Part shown: one piece after another, positions 1 to 5,596 of the stretch
How positions within the stretch are numbered: position 1 is the stretch's first letter
Layout of the letters: each line of letters opens with the position of its first letter
Assembly: GCA_041736705.1 (NCBI GenBank)
Contig: JBGSTC010000027.1
Span: forward strand, 1 to 26,210
Reading direction: 5' to 3'
Source of the DNA: GWE2-51-13 sp041736705
GTDB taxonomy: Bacteria; Bacillota_I; Bacilli_A; Erysipelotrichales; Erysipelotrichaceae
Length of the DNA stretch: 26,210 nt
Notes under the pieces: model-generated
Seen by the model: only the letters and a program-made list of their open reading frames with translations
Database searches by the model: none
What the model was told of the DNA's origin: nothing
Translations under genes and position numbers: made by a program

Positions 1-135
1 ATCTATCAGAAAGAAGGAGTCCTATCCTACTACTTCCGATGAGAATATCGCAAATCACCGTTCAAACATGAAAAAGATCGCCAACTTCGACGATCTTACC
101 CCTGCTTTTATTTTGTGTCCTTTACAAAGGGTACA
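1..135 (+). mobile_element. 3' end of an insertion sequence, probably IS3 family (left copy, truncated by the window)
   Basis: A short open frame runs from the window edge to a TGA at 40-42 and reads IYQKEGVLSYYFR, possibly the C-terminus of a transposase. It is followed by a hairpin (74-97) and a TG...CA-type end at about 111-135. The inward tip, read from the element edge, is TGTACCCTTTGTAAAGGACA, which resembles IS3/IS150-group ends. The same sequence recurs inverted at 26077-26210, so it is a dispersed repeat. Too little of the coding part is present to be sure of the family. The assignment rests on the TGTAC tip and the order stop codon, short tail, inverted repeat. Confidence 0.55.
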
Positions 136-140
136 GTTTA
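2..140. repeat. 139-bp perfect terminal inverted repeat, left arm
   Basis: Every base of 2-140 is the reverse complement of 26072-26210. The match stops at 141, where the left has A and the right would need G. It includes the presumed IS end plus five further bases, GTTTA (136-140). Those five are either part of the element or a shared target preference. Confidence 0.97.
71..97 (-). terminator. Terminator carried in the IS 3' end (left copy)
   Basis: On the minus strand, AAGATCG and CGATCTT form a 7-bp stem with a 10-base loop, followed directly by five T. It would stop transcription entering the IS from the window side. Confidence 0.6.
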
Positions 141-160
141 AAGCGAAGTCGTCTTTTTTT
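140..160 (+). terminator. Orphan 3' half of a rho-independent terminator
   Basis: Right after the IS edge comes AAAGCGAAGTCGTC (140-153), then seven T (154-160). This looks like the descending arm and T-tract of a terminator, but the matching ascending arm is absent from the window. The IS probably inserted into the terminator of a plus-strand gene that lies beyond the left edge. Confidence 0.4.
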
Positions 161-195
161 ATGGATTTCGCATAATCTAGAATACCTAAAGAAAA

Positions 196-219
196 GATGA
201 CTCCCTTACAGGAATCATC
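196..219 (-). terminator. Terminator of the first DegV gene
   Basis: On the minus strand GATGATTCC pairs with GGAGTCATC (one G-U pair) around the loop TGTAA/G, followed by TTTTCTTT. It lies 4 bases past the DegV stop codon. Confidence 0.75.
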
Positions 220-222
220 CGA

Positions 223-1074
223 TTACCAAACGACTTTACGAATGGCTTGGCATGCGACGCATCCAAGCCCGGTATTGACACCGACCGTCGAAATCAACGG
301 TACGAAGTAGACTTCCGAATTCGGGAATTCATGTTGGATTTTCCCCAACAATTCCCTGCCGGATTCTTCCGCCCACACATGGGCGACACAGATCCGATGA
401 TGTTCATCGACCCCCATCTTCTTGAAGTATTCGATGACCGAATCGAAGGCTCTGGGCATCGTGCGCACTTTTTCATGGACGTCGATCTTCCCTGCCGTCG
501 CTTTATTGACGATCAGCACCGGTTTGATTTTGAAGAGTCCGCCGATCGTGGCGGCCAAGGGGGTGACCCGTCCATTGCGTGCCAAGTGCGGTAGATCATC
601 GGCGATGACGAAGGTGACGCTGTCCGCCGCGGCTTCCTGCAAGGTTTCACGGACTTCTTTGACGCTCTTCCCCGCATCGAACATATTACGTGCGGTGATG
701 GCGAGATGGAGTTGGTTGCTTGCGGTCGAGTAGCAATCGATGAAATCGAAGGGGATCCCGACGGTTTGCGCCGCGCTCTGCATGGCACCCAAGGTACCCG
801 ACAATCCCGGACAAATCGGAACCGCGAAGATCCGATCATAGTTTTCCTTCAACGATTCGAACAACTCTTCGATCCGACCCAGCGGGGGCAGCGAGGTCAT
901 GAGATTCTTCTTGTCCGCCAACATTTGGTATGTATCATCGATCGTGGTGGTCTCCCCTTCGAGGAAAGTTTCGACCCCGTCGGTGATTTGTAAGGGCAAC
1001 TTAAACAAGCCCTCCATGACGACCCCTTCATGATAGATATTACTTCCGCTATCGGTAACTACCGCGATTTTCAT
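223..1074 (-). CDS. DegV family fatty-acid-binding protein (FakB-like)
   Basis: The 283-residue product is a full-length DegV protein. Family members bind a fatty acid (FakB of the fatty acid kinase FakAB), which the partner FakA phosphorylates so that exogenous fatty acids can enter phospholipid synthesis. Visible marks are the N-terminal VVTDSGSN strand-loop, the T60-S61 loop (TSLPPLG, equivalent to the usual TSQPS) and CPGLSGTLGAMQ around S92, which aligns with the LSGTYQ carboxylate-binding loop. The C-terminus (STVGVNTGLG) departs from the usual THTGPG. The ATG at 1074 is preferred over a GTG four codons upstream because AAGGGTGG sits about 8 bases before it. It has its own promoter and terminator and lies next to a second DegV gene. 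The lipid specificity cannot be read from the sequence. Confidence 0.9.
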   Translation of the reverse strand: MKIAVVTDSGSNIYHEGVVMEGLFKLPLQITDGVETFLEGETTTIDDTYQMLADKKNLMTSLPPLGRIEELFESLKENYDRIFAVPICPGLSGTLGAMQSAAQTVGIPFDFIDCYSTASNQLHLAITARNMFDAGKSVKEVRETLQEAAADSVTFVIADDLPHLARNGRVTPLAATIGGLFKIKPVLIVNKATAGKIDVHEKVRTMPRAFDSVIEYFKKMGVDEHHRICVAHVWAEESGRELLGKIQHEFPNSEVYFVPLISTVGVNTGLGCVACQAIRKVVW

Positions 1075-1098
1075 TGAACATTCCACCCTTCTTTCTCT

Positions 1099-1127
1099 AT
1101 TTTAAGACCAAGTCTGCAAGAAAGCAA
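1099..1127 (-). promoter_or_regulatory. Promoter of the first DegV gene
   Basis: On the minus strand a TTGCTT -35 (1122-1127) and a TAAAAT -10 (1099-1104) are 17 bases apart, about 25 bases before the start codon. Confidence 0.55.
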
Positions 1128-1130
1128 AAG

Positions 1131-1151
1131 AAAACGCCAGAAAGGCGTTTT
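1131..1151 (-). terminator. Terminator of the second DegV gene
   Basis: AAAACGCC (1131-1138) and GGCGTTTT (1144-1151) form a perfect 8-bp stem. On the minus strand it runs into a T-rich tract, 20 bases past the stop codon at 1171. Confidence 0.85.
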
Positions 1152-1170
1152 GAATGAATGAATTGTGAAA

Positions 1171-2025
1171 TCAGGCTTTCAGAACCAGTTGGACGGCGAA
1201 GGTTTTCAATCCGGCATGGGTAACCACGGCGGCGGGCAGTTCCAGATATTCGACTTCGATCCCCGGGAATACGGAGACCAAATGATTGACGAATTTCTGC
1301 GCTTCGGGGAGTCCGTCCGCATGCGGGATGTAGACTTTATGCGTGTCGGCATGGCAACCGAGTTCTTTCATCTTGTCGGTGATCCCGGAAAAGAGTTTCC
1401 CGTCGGTACGTGCCGTTTCGAACTTTCCGATCGCGATCCCGCGGTTTTCCAGAATCAAAGATACCTTTAGTTTCAGTAATGAAGACAAGGTCGCGGCGGC
1501 GGAGGAAATCCGTCCGCTCCGTTTCAGTTGGTCGAGGTTTTCCGGTACGACGAAGGAAACGGTGTCGTTGAAGATCTTATCCGCGAAGGTCAGGATTTCC
1601 TGTTTCGTTTTGCCTTCGGAAACCATTTCGGCGGCTTTGAGTGCGACATAGCGTTGCGGTCCGACCAAGGTTCCGGTATCGACGATCGTGACGTTGGACA
1701 TTTCATTGTGGAGTGCGGACAGAACGAACGCTTGATACGTTCCGGACAGATGACGGGAGAGCGGGAAAACCAAGATGTCGTCGTAGTCGGCCGCCTTCAA
1801 TTCGGACATGATCTCCTGCAGCATCCCAAGATTCGGTTGCGAGGTTTTGATGTCGGCTTTTTCCCGTAGAAACTGATACAGTTGCGCCGGTTCAAGTTCG
1901 ATGTAATCTTTATATTCTTTCCCATTGACCGTGATGGAAAGCGGGGCAAGAACGATGTTGTGTTCCTTCGCGATCCTGGGGCTCATACTGACGGCAGAGT
2001 CGGTCACGATGCATATTTTACTCAT
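1171..2025 (-). CDS. DegV family fatty-acid-binding protein (FakB-like), second copy
   Basis: This 284-residue DegV protein is complete, with VTDSAVSM at the N-terminus, TSQPNLG (61-67) and LSRHLSGTYQ (S94), the canonical fatty-acid carboxylate loop. It is clearly diverged from its neighbour at 223-1074, so the pair is not a recent duplication. FakB paralogues in one cell usually differ in acyl-chain preference, which is the likely reason for two copies, plus the fused copy at 10775. The ATG at 2025 has a GGAGGT ribosome site 7 bases upstream. It is monocistronic, with its own extended -10 promoter and a strong terminator. The cognate kinase would be a FakA-type protein. The only DAK2 domain in the window belongs to the fusion protein. 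Confidence 0.92.
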   Translation of the reverse strand: MSKICIVTDSAVSMSPRIAKEHNIVLAPLSITVNGKEYKDYIELEPAQLYQFLREKADIKTSQPNLGMLQEIMSELKAADYDDILVFPLSRHLSGTYQAFVLSALHNEMSNVTIVDTGTLVGPQRYVALKAAEMVSEGKTKQEILTFADKIFNDTVSFVVPENLDQLKRSGRISSAAATLSSLLKLKVSLILENRGIAIGKFETARTDGKLFSGITDKMKELGCHADTHKVYIPHADGLPEAQKFVNHLVSVFPGIEVEYLELPAAVVTHAGLKTFAVQLVLKA

Positions 2026-2055
2026 TTGATTACCTCCAAAGGTTCTGATAGGGAT

Positions 2056-2083
2056 ATTGTATCAATTCACCTTTGAAAGTCAA
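2056..2083 (-). promoter_or_regulatory. Promoter of the second DegV gene
   Basis: On the minus strand: TTGACT (2078-2083), a 16-base spacer, and the extended -10 TGATACAAT (2056-2064). It is the closest to consensus of the window's promoters. Confidence 0.75.
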
Positions 2084-2118
2084 ACTAATTAATCGAACAC
2101 TAGCCTGTAAACCCGTAT

Positions 2119-2147
2119 TTGTGTTTTTCCGATCGACCGTATACAAT
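2119..2147 (+). promoter_or_regulatory. Promoter of the CoA-binding protein gene
   Basis: TTGTGT (2119-2124), a 17-base spacer, and TACAAT (2142-2147). The start codon follows 21 bases later. It is divergent from the DegV promoter at 2056-2083. Confidence 0.55.
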
Positions 2148-2168
2148 AAAGAAGACGGAGGTGACGAT

Positions 2169-2576
2169 ATGCTACAAAACGAGGAATGGCTAAGGAAGTA
2201 CGACCGTTGGGCGATTTTGGGCATCAATGAGAATCCTGAAGGGTATGCGAATCTGATCTATCATCGCTTGGAGAAGATCGGGAAGACCGTCGCGGGTGTG
2301 AACCCGTTATACGCCCAGCTTGAAGGAAAGCATGTTTATCCTTCGTTGCATAAACTTCCCTTTAAACCGGACGTGGTGGTTTCGGTCGTTCGTCCCGATG
2401 TCGGTTTGTTTTACCTGGACGAGATGAAGAAATTCTCGATCGAGAAACTGTGGCTGCAACCCGGGACGATCGACGATACCTTGCTTAGAAAATCGGATGA
2501 ATACGGGGTCGAAACCCTCCAGGCCTGCGTGTTGATGGGCTTGGACTTCATTGAACGTAAAGACAATAAAAGATAA
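2169..2576 (+). CDS. CoA-binding domain protein (CoA_binding_2, YccU-like)
   Basis: The 135-residue protein is a single Rossmann-type CoA-binding domain. After the N-terminal WAILGINENPEGYAN strand-turn-helix come VAGVNP, the PDVVVSVVRP strand and LWLQPGTID. This is the usual order in the succinyl-CoA-synthetase-like CoA_binding_2 family, in which the protein binds CoA but has no established reaction. The start at 2169 is set by GGAGGTGA five bases upstream. Longer upstream readings are not preceded by a ribosome site and would run over the promoter. It stands alone between a divergent DegV gene and a convergent VOC gene with a shared terminator. Function beyond CoA binding is unknown. Confidence 0.85.
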   Translation: MLQNEEWLRKYDRWAILGINENPEGYANLIYHRLEKIGKTVAGVNPLYAQLEGKHVYPSLHKLPFKPDVVVSVVRPDVGLFYLDEMKKFSIEKLWLQPGTIDDTLLRKSDEYGVETLQACVLMGLDFIERKDNKR

Positions 2577-2601
2577 GAATCCGGGAAATCCCCGGATTCT
2601 T
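2575..2601. terminator. Bidirectional terminator between convergent genes
   Basis: AAGAATCCGGG (2575-2585) and CCCGGATTCTT (2591-2601) form an 11-bp stem with a 5-base loop. It overlaps the stop codon of the CoA-binding gene and abuts the stop codon of the VOC gene. Confidence 0.85.
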
Positions 2602-3009
2602 TTACTCTTCGTTGATACTGAACTGCCAGACGATCCCGAACTTGTCGACGAGTGAACCGTAGTATTTGCTCCACATCGTTTTCTGCAGCGGCATTCCGAC
2701 GTTCCCGTCTTTCGCCAAGCGAGGGAACCAGGCGTCGATGTTTTCCTTACTTGTGATGATGTTGAGGCTGATGGAAGCTCCGTTTTTGGATGCGATCCCG
2801 GGATAATGGTCGCAAAACATGACGCGTGTTTGGTCGATGTCCAGGAAGCTGAACATCGCCTTGTCTTCAAAGCCCGGGGGTACGGTAAACCCTGGATTCC
2901 CGACTTGACCGAAGGTCAGGACAGGATGGTGGGGGATCCCGAAAACAGACGCATAATAGGGAACGGCTTCCGCCGTCTTCCCGTCTAGATTGATGAAGGG
3001 ATAGATCAT
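2602..3009 (-). CDS. VOC family protein, PhnB-like
   Basis: This 135-residue protein belongs to the vicinal-oxygen-chelate superfamily, in the PhnB-like subgroup (often labelled 3-demethylubiquinone methyltransferase-like). Evidence is the N-terminal YPFINLDGKTAEAVPYYASVF, which matches the usual start of that group, the middle segment VMFCDHYPG, and the C-terminal WSKYYGSLVDKFGIVWQFSI, the hallmark W-G-x-x-x-D-x-F-G-x-x-W ending. No reaction can be assigned, since members range from metal-binding folds to enzymes of unknown substrate. AAGGAG lies 9 bases before the ATG. It is monocistronic, with its own promoter that begins in the T-tract of the next upstream terminator. Confidence 0.85.
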   Translation of the reverse strand: MIYPFINLDGKTAEAVPYYASVFGIPHHPVLTFGQVGNPGFTVPPGFEDKAMFSFLDIDQTRVMFCDHYPGIASKNGASISLNIITSKENIDAWFPRLAKDGNVGMPLQKTMWSKYYGSLVDKFGIVWQFSINEE

Positions 3010-3027
3010 GGGAGTCTCCTTTTCATT

Positions 3028-3055
3028 ATTATATCAATATATGGAAAGAATACAA
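3028..3055 (-). promoter_or_regulatory. Promoter of the VOC gene
   Basis: On the minus strand: TTGTAT (3050-3055), a 16-base spacer, and the extended -10 TGATATAAT (3028-3036). The -35 overlaps the T-tract of the PDO terminator. Confidence 0.65.
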
Positions 3056-3076
3056 AAAAGAGGCTTGTGGCCTCTT
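3054..3076 (-). terminator. Terminator of the TrxR-PDO operon
   Basis: AAGAGGC (3058-3064) and GCCTCTT (3070-3076) form a 7-bp stem with a six-T run on the minus strand. The stem overlaps the PDO stop codon. Confidence 0.8.
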
Positions 3077-3719
3077 AAAGAGCTTCGATTTGGGAAAGGA
3101 ACGCTTCGATCGGTTGGTTGCCGACAAGTTCCAAGGTATCGTTGATGACGATCTTGGGGACACCGGACACATTGAACTTCGTGGAGAGGTCGTAGAAGGT
3201 TTGCGCTTCGATCATTTCCCCTTCGATGTTCTTGTTGAGCATCGCCAGTTTGTGCGCTTTTTCGACGGCACCCGGGCAATGCGGGCAACTCAGGGTCACG
3301 AACACTTTGATGTTGACGGGTTTGTTTATCTTTGCGATTCGCGCTGCGATCGCAGGGGAAACTTCGCTGGCGTTGCCACTGAGTTCCATCAAAGCGGAGA
3401 TGAAAGAGTTGATTTCATGTCCGCCCGGGAAACCGTTGAACTTGACGCCGCGATAGTTTCCTTCTTTGTCGAGGACGACGAAACTCGGGGTCAGTTCCAC
3501 GTTGTATTTCGAGGCTTCGTTGGCGTCTTTGTGGATGTCTTTTTCCACAAACGAGATGTGCGGGTTCAATTCCGCGACTTCGCTGAGAAGTTGCTTGGTT
3601 TCTTCACAGGAGTAACATTCGCCTTCCTGCGTAAACAAGACGAGGGTGATGTCTTCTTTCATTGCGCCGAAGACTTGTCTGAGTTGTTTTTCGACGTCTT
3701 TGTTGATCATTTTTTCCAT
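3075..3719 (-). CDS. Protein disulfide oxidoreductase with two thioredoxin folds (glutaredoxin-like PDO)
   Basis: The 214-residue protein has two thioredoxin-fold halves, each with its own CxxC: CYSC at 35-38 in the N-terminal half and CPHC at 145-148 in the C-terminal half. A cis-proline loop, LTPSF, is visible in the first half and GVPKI in the second. This architecture is that of the PDO family (AhpF N-terminal-like), which passes electrons from a thioredoxin reductase to disulfides or peroxidases in the cytoplasm. The gene starts 12 bases after the TrxR stop codon. AGGAGG lies 8 bases before the ATG and overlaps that stop, so the two are co-transcribed and the TrxR is its likely reductase. 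No peroxiredoxin gene is in the window. A start at the fourth codon is possible but has a less well placed ribosome site. Confidence 0.9.
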   Translation of the reverse strand: MEKMINKDVEKQLRQVFGAMKEDITLVLFTQEGECYSCEETKQLLSEVAELNPHISFVEKDIHKDANEASKYNVELTPSFVVLDKEGNYRGVKFNGFPGGHEINSFISALMELSGNASEVSPAIAARIAKINKPVNIKVFVTLSCPHCPGAVEKAHKLAMLNKNIEGEMIEAQTFYDLSTKFNVSGVPKIVINDTLELVGNQPIEAFLSQIEAL

Positions 3720-3731
3720 GTTGATTTCCTC

Positions 3732-4700
3732 CTAGATGGTGTTTAGGTATTCGTTTGCAGCAAGCGCTGCGATCGCGCCGCTCGCGGCTGCGATGATGAT
3801 TTGTTTGTAAGGTGTATTCGCCATATCCCCGGCCGCATATAAGCCTTCAAGGGAAGTACGTGCTTTATCGTCGACGATGACTTCGCCCGAGGCGTTCAAT
3901 TCGACCAAGTCTTTCACCAGGGATGTGTTGGGATCGTTCCCGATTTCGATGAAGAGACCGTCGCCGTAGATGATGCGCTCTTCCATGGTTCGTTTATCGA
4001 GTACCCTCACGCCGGTCAAACGCTGGTCGCCGATGGCTTCAAGGATCTGCGTTTGAAGATGGACGGTGATGTTTTTCATTTCATAAAGCTTATCCACAAG
4101 AATCTTATCGGCTCTGAATTCACTGCGATGGATGACGGTAACCGTCTTGGCGACTTTCGCCACGTCGATCGCGGCTTCGACCGCGGAGTTCCCTCCCCCG
4201 GCCAATAGAACGTCTTTCCCTTTATACAGCGGGGCGTCGCAGATCGCGCAATACGCGATCCCTTTACTGGCGAATGTATCTTCCCCGGGGATTTTCAGTT
4301 TCCGGTTGGTCGTCCCCAAATTCAGGATGACCGTCTTCCCTTTATAGATTCGTCCATCGTCAAGCGTGACATGGAAGATCCCGTCGATTTTCTCAAGTTT
4401 CCTGATTTCCGCATCTTCTTGGATCGGTACGTTGAGGCTCTCCACGTGACTGCGGAAGGATTCCGTCAATTCTTCACCGGTAGATTCGTTTTTCCCTAGG
4501 TAATTCTCGACCGAGGACGTATTGAGTAATTGACCCCCGACACGTTTCGCCAAGATCGCGACTTCCCTGCCTTTGCGTGAGGCATAGAGGGCTGCGTTCA
4601 ATCCGGAAGGACCTCCACCAATGATCAGAATCTCATACAGTTTGGATTCTTCGACGCTTTCTCGTTCATTGAAGCTCGGTTGAATCGTAAAGTTGAACAT
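3732..4700 (-). CDS. trxB: Thioredoxin reductase-like FAD/NAD(P)H disulfide reductase
   Basis: The 322-residue flavoprotein reduces a dithiol partner with NAD(P)H. It shows the FAD-binding GGGPSG (28-33), the redox pair CAIC (151-154) followed by DAPLYKGK, the second Rossmann motif GGGNSAVEAA (168-177), HRSEFRA in the nucleotide-binding region, and the C-terminal FAD contact YAAGDMANTPYKQI. The length is that of low-molecular-weight TrxR, with a roughly 20-residue N-terminal extension. The dinucleotide preference is not certain: HRSEFRA fits NADPH only loosely. GGAGGG is placed well before the ATG. It is the first gene of a two-gene operon with the PDO, so the partner is probably that PDO rather than a classical thioredoxin. 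Confidence 0.9.
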   Translation of the reverse strand: MFNFTIQPSFNERESVEESKLYEILIIGGGPSGLNAALYASRKGREVAILAKRVGGQLLNTSSVENYLGKNESTGEELTESFRSHVESLNVPIQEDAEIRKLEKIDGIFHVTLDDGRIYKGKTVILNLGTTNRKLKIPGEDTFASKGIAYCAICDAPLYKGKDVLLAGGGNSAVEAAIDVAKVAKTVTVIHRSEFRADKILVDKLYEMKNITVHLQTQILEAIGDQRLTGVRVLDKRTMEERIIYGDGLFIEIGNDPNTSLVKDLVELNASGEVIVDDKARTSLEGLYAAGDMANTPYKQIIIAAASGAIAALAANEYLNTI

Positions 4701-4722
4701 GTGTTTCCCTCCTTATGTGCCT

Positions 4723-4751
4723 ATTATAAGGGGACACATCTTGAATTTCAA
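4723..4751 (-). promoter_or_regulatory. Promoter of the TrxR-PDO operon
   Basis: On the minus strand: TTGAAA (4746-4751), a 17-base spacer, and a consensus TATAAT (4723-4728). The -35 overlaps the end of the upstream RAYT-like gene. Confidence 0.75.
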
Positions 4752-5431
4752 TCGGAATGCTCATGTTCCTTCAGGACTTTCGAGACTGTCGATTCCGTCA
4801 CGTTGAAGAGTTTTCCCAGTTGTTTCAAAGAGAGGTCCGTCTTTTTTCTGAATTCGGCGATGCATTGGTTGCGTAACGTTTTGTCTTTCTTGATTTTCTC
4901 TTGGTCACATCCGGCGTGGCAAATCCACTCGTCGAGAAGTTTCATCGCTTCGTCGTCGCTGATCGGATCCATCCGCTTTTGAATCGCGAAGCGTTCCTGC
5001 GTGAACTTGAGGGCGAAATCCGGATGAAGGATTGCGTCTTCGCAATACAGGCAATAACTATTGAAAGTATTGTCGGATTGGATGTTGATGGACTCGATCT
5101 CCCGTTGAACATCCTCGACGCAACGTAGCGAAACGCTCTTGAATCGACGAGGGAAGAGTTTCTCATCGGCTTTGCGATGGTTCGTATAGGCGACCGAGAT
5201 CGACTGGATGATCGTCGAAATGCTTTTCCCGTGCGTATCGATCAATAATCGGAAACGATGGTCATCCAAAAGGCAATAGGCGAAGAGTTCGAATCCGAAC
5301 TGTTCCTTGGCTTGACGAAGGATGGATAGGAATGCATCCCTGTCGTTCGCATCGCGGAAAAGGATCGGACCGGAAGTCTGGGTAATGGAAAAGAAATTGT
5401 CGTCTTGAAGTTTACGCGCTTGACGTGCCAA
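4748..5431 (-). CDS. RAYT/Y1-transposase-like protein with degenerate HUH motif and C-terminal helix-turn-helix
   Basis: The 227-residue product resembles REP-associated tyrosine transposases (Y1_Tnp). It begins MARQARKL like the usual MARKPR start, then PILFRDANDRDAFLSILRQ, FGFELFAYCLLDDH and the basic FPRRFKSVSL segment. At the HUH site it reads DHRFRLLI (H58, F60) instead of NHxHLLI, so the second metal-binding histidine is missing and DNA cleavage is doubtful. The C-terminal third holds a cysteine/histidine cluster (WICHAGC) and a helix-turn-helix (LSLKQLGKLFNVTESTVSKVL, about 201-221). The start is a TTG at 5431, chosen because GAGGTGA lies 6 bases upstream and homologues start at this point. 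It is probably a domesticated DNA-binding protein. A role on the downstream trxB operon is only a guess. Confidence 0.75.
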   Translation of the reverse strand: MARQARKLQDDNFFSITQTSGPILFRDANDRDAFLSILRQAKEQFGFELFAYCLLDDHRFRLLIDTHGKSISTIIQSISVAYTNHRKADEKLFPRRFKSVSLRCVEDVQREIESINIQSDNTFNSYCLYCEDAILHPDFALKFTQERFAIQKRMDPISDDEAMKLLDEWICHAGCDQEKIKKDKTLRNQCIAEFRKKTDLSLKQLGKLFNVTESTVSKVLKEHEHSD

Positions 5432-5511
5432 TGGAATCACCTCGCAATCAAAGTAACATAAACCAAACTTTAATTCAAGTAATGTCCCCAACATCCTTTG
5501 AACACCAAACC

Positions 5512-5541
5512 TTCCACAACCCGCAAGAAAGATGATACAAT
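5512..5541 (+). promoter_or_regulatory. Promoter of the hemerythrin-GGDEF/photolyase operon
   Basis: Extended -10 TGATACAAT (5533-5541). The -35 is poor, the best being TTCCAC at 5512-5517 with 18-base spacing, so it relies on the TG extension. Confidence 0.6.
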
Positions 5542-5558
5542 AGGAAAAACCTCATCTA

Positions 5559-5579
5559 GATGTCGTGTTGGACGACATC
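5559..5579 (+). promoter_or_regulatory. Perfect hairpin/dyad in the leader of the hemerythrin-GGDEF gene
   Basis: GATGTCGT (5559-5566) and ACGACATC (5572-5579) are an exact inverted repeat around GTTGG. It ends 17 bases before the ATG, right before the ribosome site, and has no T-tract, so it is not a terminator. It could be an operator for a dimeric regulator or an RNA hairpin that controls initiation. Confidence 0.5.
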
Positions 5580-5596
5580 GAACACAGGAGTCCCGT

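Noticed and set aside
247..594. Antisense open frames over the DegV, ChrA, PDO and other genes
   Set aside because: They lie fully inside well-supported genes on the other strand, have no family-like motifs, and arise from codon bias.
2073..2168. A 32-residue N-terminal extension of the CoA-binding protein
   Set aside because: It has no ribosome site and covers the promoter. The strong GGAGGTGA before 2169 and the family length set the start.
5432..5500. A promoter for the RAYT-like gene
   Set aside because: Only weak and badly spaced hexamers were found on the minus strand, not enough to annotate.
5559..5579. c-di-GMP riboswitch in the leader of the GGDEF-hemerythrin gene
   Set aside because: The leader is only about 50 bases and consists of one simple hairpin. 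None of the conserved parts of GEMM-type riboswitches can be seen.
5498..5596. An upstream start of the hemerythrin-GGDEF protein
   Set aside because: The extra 33 codons contain the promoter and the hairpin and show no membrane or domain signal.
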